Source: Thermoflexus sp. (GTDB lineage Bacteria; Chloroflexota; Anaerolineae; B4-G1; SLSP01). Taken from it: a DNA stretch of 32,957 nt. This document shows positions 1 to 8,752 of the stretch, piece after piece. The notes under the pieces were generated by a model, which did no database searches, was not told the origin of the DNA, and saw only the letters and a list, made by a program, of their open reading frames with translations. Position 1 is the first letter of the stretch, and the number at the start of each line of letters is the position of its first letter. The translations under genes were made by a program, and so were the position numbers. The stretch spans positions 1-32,957 of the forward strand of contig DYKY01000023.1 of assembly GCA_020722365.1 (NCBI GenBank). Direction: 5' to 3'.

Positions 1-31
1 AGGAACCAAGCACAGAATCTCATGGTAGATT

Positions 32-439
32 TTGGTAGGTATTGGAGAACGGTTGCTGGTCACCGACGTAATTGAGGAAACCGCGCGCCGCATCGAGGCG
101 ACGGGTGTGAAATCGCCAGACGACGTGCGCGGATTGCCCGAAAACGTCGTCGCCGCCTCGCCGGAGACCCACGCCATGACGCGCGAACTAAAGCGCTTCC
201 TCTACGAGCGCCTCTACCGCCATCCCCGCGTGGTGCGGATGCAAATCAAGGCCGAGCGGATTCTCACGGCGTTATTTGAAGCGTATCTGGCGGAACCGGG
301 TCAACTGCCCCGCGAAGAGCAGGCCAAACTGGACGAGCGCTCCCTGCACCGCGTCATCTGCGACTACATCGCCGGCATGACCGACCGCTACGCGCTGCAA
401 GAATACGCCAAGATGTTCGATCCGCAGGAGCGGGTGTAG
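32..439 (+). pseudogene. C-terminal fragment of dGTP triphosphohydrolase-like (HD superfamily) protein, probably truncated or frame-broken
   Basis: Protein ends ...RSLHRVICDYIAGMTDRYALQEYAKMFDP, typical of the C-terminus of dGTPase-like proteins. No HD catalytic region is present, and an in-frame TAG lies at 26-28 just upstream. Confidence 0.6.
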
Positions 440-1489
440 TTACAGCCCCGCCTCAATCTCGGCCATGAGCGCGTCCAGCAGTTCGCTCTCCGGGACGGTG
501 CGCACGATTTCGCCCTTGCGGAAGATGACGCCCTTCCCCTTGCCGCCGGCCAGCCCGAAGTCGGCGCCCTTCGCCTCCCCCGGCCCGTTGACGATGCAGC
601 CCATCACGGCCACTTTGATCGGCTCTTTGATGGCTTTCAGCCGCTCGCTCACTTGCTGCGCCAGCGTCACCAGATCGATCTCCGTGCGCCCGCAGGTGGG
701 GCAGGAAATCATCACCGGGCCGCGCTGGCGCATGTTGAGCGACTTGAGGATTTCGTAGCCCACTTTCACCTCGTCCACCGGATCGCCGGTGAGCGAGACC
801 CGCAGCGTGTCGCCCAGGCCCTCGTAGAGCAGCACGCCCAGCCCCACGGCAGAGCGGATCGTGCCCACGTCGGGCAGTCCGGCCTCGGTGATGCCCAGGT
901 GCAGCGGATACGGCGTCAGCTCGGCAATGCGGCGGTACGCCTCGACGGTGGTGGGCACGTCGAACGACTTGACCGAGATTTTGATCATTTCGAAATCCAG
1001 GTCTTCCAGAATTTTCACATGGCGCATTGCTCCGGTGACCATTTTATCGACCGCAGAAAGCGTGGGGTCTTCGTCCAGGTCTTTGGGCAGCGATCCTGAA
1101 TTGACGCCGATGCGAATGGGGACCTGACGTTCCTTCGCTTTGCGCACGACCTGCTGGACGCGCTCCTCGGCTCCGATGTTGCCGGGATTCAGGCGCAGCC
1201 CGTCCACGCCCGCCTCCAGCGCCGCGAGCGCCAGCCGGTAGTCGAAGTGGATGTCGGCAATCAAAGGGATGTGGATGTCCTTCTTGATGGCGGGCAGCGC
1301 GTCGGCAGCGACACGATCCGGCACCGCCACGCGGATGATCTCGCAGCCGGCCTCTTCCAGCGCGTGAATCTGGCGGATGGTAGCCTGCGCGTCGCGCGTG
1401 TCGGTGTTCGTCATCGACTGTACCGTTACCGGTGCGCCTCCACCTACAACAACGCCGCCGATGCTGATAGGTTTTGATATTCTACGCAT
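440..1489 (-). CDS. ispG: 4-hydroxy-3-methylbut-2-en-1-yl diphosphate synthase (IspG/GcpE)
   Basis: 349 aa; SIGGVVVGGGAPVTVQSMTNTDT start, LRLNPGNIG, and C-terminal Cys motifs SCPTCGRTEID and MGCIVNGPGEAKGADFG. AAGGAG SD precedes the ATG. Confidence 0.97.
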   Translation of the reverse strand: MRRISKPISIGGVVVGGGAPVTVQSMTNTDTRDAQATIRQIHALEEAGCEIIRVAVPDRVAADALPAIKKDIHIPLIADIHFDYRLALAALEAGVDGLRLNPGNIGAEERVQQVVRKAKERQVPIRIGVNSGSLPKDLDEDPTLSAVDKMVTGAMRHVKILEDLDFEMIKISVKSFDVPTTVEAYRRIAELTPYPLHLGITEAGLPDVGTIRSAVGLGVLLYEGLGDTLRVSLTGDPVDEVKVGYEILKSLNMRQRGPVMISCPTCGRTEIDLVTLAQQVSERLKAIKEPIKVAVMGCIVNGPGEAKGADFGLAGGKGKGVIFRKGEIVRTVPESELLDALMAEIEAGL

Positions 1490-1509
1490 GATTCTGCTCC
1501 TTGTGTGTT

Positions 1510-1619
1510 ATGAGTAACGGGAAGTGAGTAATGAGTAATGGGAAACGAGTCTTGTCACTCTTTACTCTTTACTCTTTACTCTTCACTCTTTACTCTTCAC
1601 TCTTCACTCTTCACTCTTT
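1510..1619. repeat. Heptameric (7-bp) tandem arrays: six degenerate units (ATGAGTA-like, 1510-1551) then nine ACTCTT(T/C) units (1557-1619)
   Basis: Direct reading: ACTCTTT x3, ACTCTTC, ACTCTTT, ACTCTTC x3, ACTCTTT. The left block is ATGAGTA ACGGGAA GTGAGTA ATGAGTA ATGGGAA ACGAGTC. Confidence 0.95.
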
Positions 1620-2471
1620 ACCAACCGTGTGCGTGGCGTAGACGAAGGGATAGCGCGGTTTGAGCGCCTCGGCGATGGCGCGGGCCTGCGTTGCGCTCCT
1701 GGCGATGCCGAACACGCTTGCGCCCGATCCCGATAGCAGCGCGGCCTCCGCGCCGGCCTCTACCAGGTCACGCCTGGCTGCGCCGATGACCGGATACTCG
1801 TCCAGAACGGTGCTCTCGAAATCGTTGTGCAGGCTGGCGACAATGCCGTCGAAATCCCGGCGCCGGATGGCGTCGATCATCTGCGCGCTCTTGTCGGTGA
1901 ACGTGAGTTCATCTGCCTTTAACCCCTCGTAAGCGGTGCGCGTCGACACAAAGACGCCAGGGTTGACGATGACGAGAGGCAGCTTCGGCGGAGGGGGCAG
2001 CGGTTGGACGATTTCGCCACGTCCCGTCGCCAGCGCCGTGCCGCCCACGATGCAGAAGGCCACGTCCATGCCGATTTCCTGGCTGATCTCAAATAGCTCC
2101 GTCTGCGACAATCCCAACTGCCAGAATTGGTTCAGCCCCACCAGCGTCGCCGCAGCGTCGGCGCTGCCGCCGCCCATCCCGCCGCCGACGGGAATGCGTT
2201 TGACGAGTTTGAATTTCACCCCATAGTCCGCGCCACTGCGTTCCTTGAGCAGCGCGGCGGCCTTCCAGACCGAATTCCGCGCGTTGCGAGGTACGTTGCT
2301 GCTCGCACTTTCGATGGTGATCCCGGCATGGGCTTCGGTGATGGTGATATCATCGCACAGCCCCGTCTGCTGCATCACTGACTTGATTTCGTGATAGCCC
2401 GACGGCAGCCGCCGGAGGATTTCCAGCGTCAGGTTGATTTTGGCGTAAGCTTTGACGGTGAGTTCGGTCAT
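1611..2471 (-). CDS. ispE: 4-diphosphocytidyl-2-C-methyl-D-erythritol kinase (IspE)
   Basis: 286 aa GHMP kinase; AYAKINLTLEI start, PVGGGMGGGSADAAA, LSGSGASVFG. Confidence 0.96.
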   Translation of the reverse strand: MTELTVKAYAKINLTLEILRRLPSGYHEIKSVMQQTGLCDDITITEAHAGITIESASSNVPRNARNSVWKAAALLKERSGADYGVKFKLVKRIPVGGGMGGGSADAAATLVGLNQFWQLGLSQTELFEISQEIGMDVAFCIVGGTALATGRGEIVQPLPPPPKLPLVIVNPGVFVSTRTAYEGLKADELTFTDKSAQMIDAIRRRDFDGIVASLHNDFESTVLDEYPVIGAARRDLVEAGAEAALLSGSGASVFGIARSATQARAIAEALKPRYPFVYATHTVGKE

Positions 2472-2473
2472 AG

Positions 2474-2515
2474 GAGTTCAAAGTTGAAAGTTCAAAGTTC
2501 GAAGTTGAAGGTCAA
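2474..2515. repeat. Heptameric tandem array, about six units: GAGTTCA AAGTTGA AAGTTCA AAGTTCG AAGTTGA AGGTCAA
   Basis: 7-bp periodicity read directly in the ispF-ispE gap. Confidence 0.85.
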
Positions 2516-2532
2516 AAGCCGTTTGAGTCCGT

Positions 2533-3024
2533 TCAACCCATTGACTGCATCAAACTGACGATGGCGAACGCCTGAATCCCCTCGCCGCGCCCGAAGGCGG
2601 TGAGTTTCTCGCCGCTGGTGGCGTTGATGCCGATTTGCGCTTCTTCAATGCCGAGCAACTGCGCGAGGCTCTGCTTGATGGCGTCGGACCAGGGTTCAAT
2701 GCGCGGGCGATGGCCTTCGACGGTGATGCCCAGGTTGTTGATAACGCACTTCCTCTCCGCCAGCATCTGCAGCGGAATCTTGAGGTATTCGCGGCTGTCG
2801 GTGATGCCGTCTTCCAGGCACAACTTGTCGCAGTAGTAGCCGATGGAGCGCCCGCCGATGGCCTGTGTGAGTGCGTTGAAGACCGCGTGCAGGATCACGT
2901 CCGCGTCGGAGTTGCCTTTCAACCCACGCTCGCCTGGAATCACGACCCCGCCCAAGACCAGCGGCTTGTCATTCCCCTCCTCCACAAAATGATGGCTATC
3001 CAGTCCAAATCCAACGTAGAACAT
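2533..3024 (-). CDS. ispF: 2-C-methyl-D-erythritol 2,4-cyclodiphosphate synthase (IspF)
   Basis: 163 aa; GFGLDSHHF, LGGVVIPGERGLKGNSDADVILHAVFNAL, INATSGEKLTAFGRGEGIQAFA. Confidence 0.96.
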   Translation of the reverse strand: MFYVGFGLDSHHFVEEGNDKPLVLGGVVIPGERGLKGNSDADVILHAVFNALTQAIGGRSIGYYCDKLCLEDGITDSREYLKIPLQMLAERKCVINNLGITVEGHRPRIEPWSDAIKQSLAQLLGIEEAQIGINATSGEKLTAFGRGEGIQAFAIVSLMQSMG

Positions 3025-3033
3025 TCTCCCTCC

Positions 3034-3061
3034 CCGTCTACTGTCTACCGTTTACCGTCTA
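3034..3061. repeat. Heptameric tandem array, four units: CCGTCTA CTGTCTA CCGTTTA CCGTCTA
   Basis: 7-bp periodicity; overlaps the 3' end of ispD. Confidence 0.85.
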
Positions 3062-3734
3062 CTTTTCCCAACAACGCCTCGGCGATGGCCAGGTCTTCCG
3101 GCGTGGTGATTTTGATGTTGGCGTAGCTGCCCGACGTGATTTTGACCGCCCTGCCCAGGCGTGTGACCAGACCGGTATCGTCCGTGCTTTGCACGCCGTC
3201 GCGCGCGGCGGCTTCGTAAGCTTCTCGTATTATAGCAGCTTTGAACCCTTGCGGTGTTTGCACCTGCCACAGCGTGCTGCGCTCCAATTGCGCCTCGATA
3301 AAGCCGTCCCGCGCGCGCACAATGGTATCCTTCGCCGGCACGGCGACGACCGCGCCGCCATATTCCGCCGCGTCACGGATGACCGCCTCGATCTCTTGTT
3401 GTCCGATGAGGGGCCGCGCGCCGTCGTGGAGGAGCACGATGTCGCAGTCGCCCGCCGCACGCAGCCCGTTGTGCGCCGATGCCTGGCGCGTCTCGCCGCC
3501 GAGCACAAGGCGGCTCACCTTGCCGATGCCGTATTCGATGATGAGGGCCTGGTACGCGGCTTGGTTCTCCGCACTCGTTACCAGCACGATAGCGTCGATG
3601 GCGGCGCATCGCTCGAAAGCCAGCAACGTGTGCACGATCACCGGCTTACCAGCCAGCGCCAACAAGTGCTTGTTGACCTCGGATTTCATCCGCACGCCGC
3701 TCCCGGCGGCGAGGATAATGGCGGTGATGCGCAT
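3045..3734 (-). CDS. ispD: 2-C-methyl-D-erythritol 4-phosphate cytidylyltransferase (IspD)
   Basis: MRITAIILAAGSGVRMKSEVNKHLLALAGKPV, HDGARPLI, VPAKDT, QTPQGF. Start moved from 3746 to the ATG at 3734. Confidence 0.95.
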   Translation of the reverse strand: MRITAIILAAGSGVRMKSEVNKHLLALAGKPVIVHTLLAFERCAAIDAIVLVTSAENQAAYQALIIEYGIGKVSRLVLGGETRQASAHNGLRAAGDCDIVLLHDGARPLIGQQEIEAVIRDAAEYGGAVVAVPAKDTIVRARDGFIEAQLERSTLWQVQTPQGFKAAIIREAYEAAARDGVQSTDDTGLVTRLGRAVKITSGSYANIKITTPEDLAIAEALLGKVDGKR

Positions 3735-3755
3735 AGAATCTCTCAAATATGGATC

Positions 3756-3793
3756 ACATCTTAGTGGATGCTATGCAGCATCCGCTAAGATGT
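3756..3793. repeat. Inverted repeat/hairpin: 16-bp arms with one mismatch, 6-nt loop
   Basis: ACATCTTAGTGGATGC tatgca GCATCCGCTAAGATGT upstream of ispD. Confidence 0.85.
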
Positions 3794-3880
3794 TTATCAT
3801 TGCTAGTACAGTTGGGGCATCAGGGGAAGTTATGGGATGGGACATACCAGTTTTATTGGTTCATAGATCGCAACAGGCAG

Positions 3881-4180
3881 TCACGCTGACATCCTTGACA
3901 GCAATGAACGATTTGTAAGGCGTGGGTTTACCAACCGCGACCGCGCCGGCGCGACAGCATCGATTTCTACGAAGATGATGTTTGATGCTCCGGCTTCTTG
4001 CGCTTTGCGTGCAGTATCAAGATTGACCCGATAGAGTTCTGGATCATCTTTTGGCAGTAGAATCACTTCGGCAGTTTGCGGAATCTGTTTGAACAAGACC
4101 GGATGTTCTTGCAGGTAGCGTGCAAATTCAAACGATAGCGTGATATTTTTCTCGATAATCGTATCTTGATCGTAAGTCAT
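3881..4180 (-). CDS. DUF5647-like small protein
   Basis: KNITLSFEFARYLQEHPVLFKQIPQTAEVILLPKDDPELYRVNLDTARKAQEAG pattern recalled from the DUF5647 family. 4-nt ATGA-type overlap with the upstream ORF. Confidence 0.7.
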   Translation of the reverse strand: MTYDQDTIIEKNITLSFEFARYLQEHPVLFKQIPQTAEVILLPKDDPELYRVNLDTARKAQEAGASNIIFVEIDAVAPARSRLVNPRLTNRSLLSRMSA

Positions 4181-4494
4181 TCCTGCATCTCCTGTTCATA
4201 AGCGGCGCGATACCGACGCCAATTCGCCTTGAGGTCGCGTTCGCCTAATGTTAATACTTCTTCGACCGTGTATCCACGAAATTCACGCTTATCTTCAATA
4301 CGGTCTGGATGCAACAAATCGCGGTGGGGATACCCATGAGCTGTGTCGTAACGCACGACAGACCGCCATTCGTCTCCAATCCATGCCTCATACTGAACGC
4401 GAAATCGCACGATCTTCCCCCGTTCGAGACGATGGAAATAACGGAACCGATCGACCCGTTCTGGCGAAAGATAGAAAATGTACTCTTTATCCAT
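4177..4494 (-). CDS. Small hypothetical protein (DUF7718-like), partner of the DUF5647-like gene
   Basis: 105 aa ORF with sensible start, translationally coupled to 3881-4180. Sequence features: RYFHRLERGKIVRFRVQYEAWIGDEWRSVVRYDTAHGYPHRDLLHPD. Confidence 0.65.
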   Translation of the reverse strand: MDKEYIFYLSPERVDRFRYFHRLERGKIVRFRVQYEAWIGDEWRSVVRYDTAHGYPHRDLLHPDRIEDKREFRGYTVEEVLTLGERDLKANWRRYRAAYEQEMQE

Positions 4495-4551
4495 GATAAA
4501 AGATATCCCCGGAATTTCAACCGCAGATGGATGAGATGCCGATTCTGTTAC

Positions 4552-5403
4552 CTAGCTTGGCCGACCTTTTAGCCACGCAATTACCTTCTCGATTGCCGCA
4601 TCCGGCGTCGAAGCGCCTGCTGTAAGGCCGACTTTCTCCGCGCCCGTGAACCATGCCGCGTCCAACTCGTCCGCTATGGCGATGCGGTACGTGCGTGGAT
4701 TGACTTGTGCGCACACTTCCGCCAGACGGCGACTGTTGGAGCTGTGCGCCCCGCCGATGACAAGCATCACGTCCACTTGCCGTGCTGTCTCGATCGCAGC
4801 AGCCTGACGCTGCTCGGTGGCGTTGCAGATGGTGTTGTGGGCGCGCAATTCCTGGCATTTGCCCATCAACGCGCCGACGATGGCCTGGTAGTTGGCGGGA
4901 ATCTTCGTCGTCTGCGAGACCACGCCGATCTTCTTGTAGCGCGGCAGTGCAGCGACGTCATCGAGACTTTGAACGATCACCGTCCCTTCCCCGGCCCACC
5001 CGGCGATGCCGATCACTTCCGCGTGCTCCGGCGCGCCATAGATGACAACCTGGTAGCCCTCATCGTGCAGCGCGCGGGCGAGTTGATGCACCCTGATGAC
5101 CAGCGGGCACGTGCCGTCCACGATGCGCAAGCCCTTGTCGCGCGCCGCCGCCAGCACGTCCGGCGGGACGCCGTGCGCGCGGATGATGACCGTCCCTGCG
5201 TCGATCTCATCGATAGCGTCCTTCGCCTGCACACCGAGCGTCTGTATCTGCGCGACCACCTCGTCGTTGTGGACGATGGGGCCGAGCGTGTAGACCGGCT
5301 CACCGGCAGTCGCCTCGGCGCTTGCCGCCGTTTCCTCCACCGTCTTCACTGCGCGCTTCACGCCGAAACAGAAGCCATATTCTTTGGCGAGGATGATTTC
5401 CAC
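4552..5403 (-). CDS. ispH: 4-hydroxy-3-methylbut-2-enyl diphosphate reductase (IspH/LytB)
   Basis: VEIILAKEYGFCFGVKRAV, GPIVHNDEVV, DGTCPLV, NTICNATEQRQAA, GGAHSSNSRRLAEV. GTG start at 5403 is preceded by GGAGG. The supplied ORF starts at 5421. Confidence 0.96.
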   Translation of the reverse strand: MEIILAKEYGFCFGVKRAVKTVEETAASAEATAGEPVYTLGPIVHNDEVVAQIQTLGVQAKDAIDEIDAGTVIIRAHGVPPDVLAAARDKGLRIVDGTCPLVIRVHQLARALHDEGYQVVIYGAPEHAEVIGIAGWAGEGTVIVQSLDDVAALPRYKKIGVVSQTTKIPANYQAIVGALMGKCQELRAHNTICNATEQRQAAAIETARQVDVMLVIGGAHSSNSRRLAEVCAQVNPRTYRIAIADELDAAWFTGAEKVGLTAGASTPDAAIEKVIAWLKGRPS

Positions 5404-5420
5404 GTGCGCCTCCAAAATCA

Positions 5421-5480
5421 CTCAACGGATTGAACGGATTTAACGGAAATCCTTCCGTTCGATCCGTTCAATCCGTTGAG
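5421..5480. repeat. Long nested inverted repeat: 19-bp perfect outer arms plus 7-bp perfect inner arms, 4-nt loop
   Basis: 5421-5439 CTCAACGGATTGAACGGAT is the reverse complement of 5462-5480; 5442-5448 AACGGAA pairs with 5453-5459 TTCCGTT. Confidence 0.95.
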
Positions 5481-5487
5481 GAAATCC

Positions 5488-6624
5488 TTACTGTGTGATC
5501 TGCGCCTGGACATAGGCCCTGGCCCAGGCATCGACTTCGAGTATAGCCTCGAATGTGGGATTGTCCACGCCGGTATGGGCGTTGAGGGCATGCTCGACCA
5601 GCCGGGGAATGTCGGAGAATTTGATCCGCTCCGCCAGATACAGGCCAACGGCTTCTTCGTCCGCCGCGCAGAGGACGGTGGGATACGTACCGCCTGCAAT
5701 TCCAGCCTCGCGGGCCAGGCGAAGACACGGGAAGCGCGTCGTGTCGGGCGCTTCGAAGGTTAGCGCGCGCGCGGCAATCAAATCCAGGGGATTGCAAATT
5801 TGCGCCGTGCGCGCGGGGTAATTCAACGCGTACTGAATGGCGAGGCGCATGTCGGGTGCGGAAAGCTGCGCCTTGATCGCGCCGTCCACGTACTGCACCA
5901 TCGAGTGGATGATGCTCTGCGGGTGAACGATCACGTCGATTTGCTCGTAAGGCTTCCCGAAGAGCCAATGCGCCTCGATGATCTCGAAGCCCTTGTTCAT
6001 CAGCGTGGCCGAGTCGATGGTGATCTTCTGGCCCATCACCCACGTGGGATGCTTGAGCGCGGCGGCGGGGCTGAGATCGTGGAGTTGCTCCGCGCTGTAG
6101 GTGCGGAACGGCCCGCCGGACGAGGTGAGGATAAGCTTGGCGACCGTGTCGCCGTCCTCACCGCGCAGGCACTGCCACAGCGCGCTGTGCTCGCTGTCGA
6201 TGGGGCGCAGTTCCACGCCGTATTTTTCGACGGCCTCCATCACCAACGCTCCCGCCATCACCAGCACCTCTTTGTTGGCGATGGCGATGGCCTTGCGCGC
6301 TTCGATGGCGGCCAGCGTGGGCACGAACCCCGCCTTGCCCGACGTGGCGACAACGACCAGGTCCACGTCCGGGCGGGTGACGATTTCCACCAGGCCCGCC
6401 TCGCCTGTGACAACGTTGGGATGCGCGACACGCGAGGCATCCGCGGCTTCGCTCACGGCGACGAGCGCCGGGTGAACCTCACGGATTTGTTCGTTGAGCA
6501 GCGTCACATTGCGCCCGGCAGCCAGCGCGACGACGGTGAAGTGATCGGGCAGGGCCCGGATCACATCCAGGGTTTGCCGTCCGATGGAGCCGGTGCTGCC
6601 GAGGATGGCGATACGTTGCGGCAT
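5488..6624 (-). CDS. dxr: 1-deoxy-D-xylulose 5-phosphate reductoisomerase (Dxr/IspC)
   Basis: IAILGSTGSIGRQTLDVI, ANKEVLVMAG, PIDSEHSALWQCL, LTSSGGPFR, HPTWVMGQKITIDSATLMNKGFEIIEAHWLF. Confidence 0.97.
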   Translation of the reverse strand: MPQRIAILGSTGSIGRQTLDVIRALPDHFTVVALAAGRNVTLLNEQIREVHPALVAVSEAADASRVAHPNVVTGEAGLVEIVTRPDVDLVVVATSGKAGFVPTLAAIEARKAIAIANKEVLVMAGALVMEAVEKYGVELRPIDSEHSALWQCLRGEDGDTVAKLILTSSGGPFRTYSAEQLHDLSPAAALKHPTWVMGQKITIDSATLMNKGFEIIEAHWLFGKPYEQIDVIVHPQSIIHSMVQYVDGAIKAQLSAPDMRLAIQYALNYPARTAQICNPLDLIAARALTFEAPDTTRFPCLRLAREAGIAGGTYPTVLCAADEEAVGLYLAERIKFSDIPRLVEHALNAHTGVDNPTFEAILEVDAWARAYVQAQITQ

Positions 6625-6625
6625 A

Positions 6626-8497
6626 CTAGCCCATCAAGCCACGATCAAACGCATGACGTTGCACATCTGGCCCAAGTCCGGGCATACTGACGAGCGTGCG
6701 CCGGTCCGACAATTCGACGTGATAGTACCAGGGCACACTGAACAGTTCGGGGAACGTCCGCTGGATCACACTGACGATCCCGGCAGCGTCGAGGTTGTAC
6801 TGCTTCAGGAAAAGGCTGCGATCACCGTGTTCGATAAATTCGTCGGGCAATCCCAGGCGCTTGAGCGTGACGTAAGTCAGGCCGCGCGCCTCCAGTAGCT
6901 CTAGCACGGCGGAACCGAACCCGCCTGCCAGCACACCCTCTTCGACCGTCACCAGGCGGTTGAAGTTCAGCGCCAGGCTCTTGAGCAGGTCGCCGTCCAG
7001 CGGCTTGACGAAGCGTGCATTGATGACGGCGGCTTCCACACCCTGGGTGGAGAGGGCTTTGGCGGCCTCTATTGCCGGATAAACCATGGACCCCACAGCC
7101 AGGATAGCTAAATCCACGCCTGCACGCAGCATTTCGGCCTGCCCGACGGGGAGTGCCTGGGGGCGCGCAGGGAGCGAGACACCTTCACCCGCGCCCCTGG
7201 GGTAGCGGATGGCGACCGGCCCGTTGATGGTCAGCGCCGTCCACAGCATCTCGACCAACTCGGCCTCATCTTTGGGCGCCATCACGGTGAAGTTGGGAAC
7301 GCTGCGCAGGTACGCCAGATCGAACACGCCTTGATGCGTGCGCCCATCGTCGCCGACGATGCCGCCCCGGTCGATGGCGAAGATCACCGGCAGATTTTGC
7401 AGCGCCACGTCGTGGATCACTTGATCGTAGGCGCGTTGCAAGAAGGTGGAATAGATCGCCGCGACGGGCCGCATCCCCTGCGTAGCCAATCCCGCCGCGA
7501 AGGTGACCGCATGCTGTTCGGCGATACCCACGTCGAAGAAGCGCTCCGGGAACGCTTGCGCAAAGCTGGCCAGCCCGGTGCCAGAGGGCATGGCCGCAGT
7601 GATCGCCACCACGCGCTTGTCGGCGCGCGCCATCTCCGTCAACGTGTCGCCGAAGACCTGGCTGTAGGTGGGCGCGGCTTTCTTATTGGGCGCTTTCGAT
7701 ACGCCGTTCTGCGGTGAGATACCGTGCCACTTCTCCGGATTCTCTTCGGCGGGACGGTAGCCCTTGCCCTTCTGCGTGCGCACGTGAACCACCACGGGTT
7801 TGTCGGTGATGGCTTTCGCAGCGCGCAGGGCGTCTTGCAATGCCGCCAGATCGTGCCCGTCAACCGGCCCAATGTACTGAAAGCCCAACGTCTCCCAGAG
7901 GGTGGGGGATGTGGCAGGCGGCGCCTCGAGATGATTCGCAATCGCGCCGACGCTTGGCGAGATCGACATTCCGTTATCGTTCAAAATAACAATGAAGCGC
8001 TTCTGCAGGTATCCGGCATGGTTGAAGCCCTCCAATGCCATCCCGGCGGTAACGGAGCCATCGCCGATGATGGCGATCACGTGGAAATCCTCGCCTTGCA
8101 GGTCGCGCGCGGCGGCAATGCCCAGCGCCGACGAAATCGACGTGCCCACGTGACCTGCGCCAAAAATATCATGGGCGCTCTCGCGGCGGTCGGCGTAGCC
8201 TGACATTCCTCCATACTTGCGTAACGTGCTGAAATCGTGGAGGCGTCCGGTGAGCAGCTTGTGAGGATAGCACTGGTGGCTCACGTCCCAGATCAGCTTG
8301 TCGCGGGGACTGTCGAAAACGGTGTGCAACGCCAGCGTCAATTCCACAACGCCCAGGTTGGGCGCCATATGCCCGCCGTTTTCAAGGACGGTCTCGATAA
8401 TGTGTTGCCGTATTTCCGACGCTATCTGCTCAAGCTCAGGCAGTTCCAGGGACTTCAAATCGTCCGGTCCCTTGATTTGCTCCAATGATGGGATCAT
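6626..8497 (-). CDS. dxs: 1-deoxy-D-xylulose-5-phosphate synthase (Dxs)
   Basis: [65 protein letters not shown]. Start moved from 8566 to ATG at 8497 with SD GGAGGT. Confidence 0.96.
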   Translation of the reverse strand: MIPSLEQIKGPDDLKSLELPELEQIASEIRQHIIETVLENGGHMAPNLGVVELTLALHTVFDSPRDKLIWDVSHQCYPHKLLTGRLHDFSTLRKYGGMSGYADRRESAHDIFGAGHVGTSISSALGIAAARDLQGEDFHVIAIIGDGSVTAGMALEGFNHAGYLQKRFIVILNDNGMSISPSVGAIANHLEAPPATSPTLWETLGFQYIGPVDGHDLAALQDALRAAKAITDKPVVVHVRTQKGKGYRPAEENPEKWHGISPQNGVSKAPNKKAAPTYSQVFGDTLTEMARADKRVVAITAAMPSGTGLASFAQAFPERFFDVGIAEQHAVTFAAGLATQGMRPVAAIYSTFLQRAYDQVIHDVALQNLPVIFAIDRGGIVGDDGRTHQGVFDLAYLRSVPNFTVMAPKDEAELVEMLWTALTINGPVAIRYPRGAGEGVSLPARPQALPVGQAEMLRAGVDLAILAVGSMVYPAIEAAKALSTQGVEAAVINARFVKPLDGDLLKSLALNFNRLVTVEEGVLAGGFGSAVLELLEARGLTYVTLKRLGLPDEFIEHGDRSLFLKQYNLDAAGIVSVIQRTFPELFSVPWYYHVELSDRRTLVSMPGLGPDVQRHAFDRGLMG

Positions 8498-8752
8498 GAT
8501 GTGACCTCCGGATAATATGGGTCTAACGCTCCTGACTTTTGAGAATTGCAGGACATGGACGTGCAAAATCGGTTAAATATGTTTATTATCATAGCATAAA
8601 TACCCTATCAAAAGCTATCAGGATAAGGTCATGGGGCATCTTGGTCGTCTTTGACAGTGCATTTAGGGGACTGTCCCTCGCCATGCAGGCATCGCATACC
8701 CACCACCACGCCAGTGCTGGATGGCGCTCAGTTCGCCTGAGTTCACTCCGGG

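Noticed and set aside
653-1099. Plus-strand ORFs opposite ispG, and similar antisense ORFs opposite ispE, ispD, dxr, dxs, recN and the hybrid kinase
   Set aside because: All are shadows of motif-supported coding frames on the other strand; no family signatures or SD support.
8665-8678. AGGGGACTGTCCCT near-palindrome in the gap between the dxs copies
   Set aside because: Short, single occurrence noticed, no flanking structure. Could be a REP-like fragment but not supportable alone.
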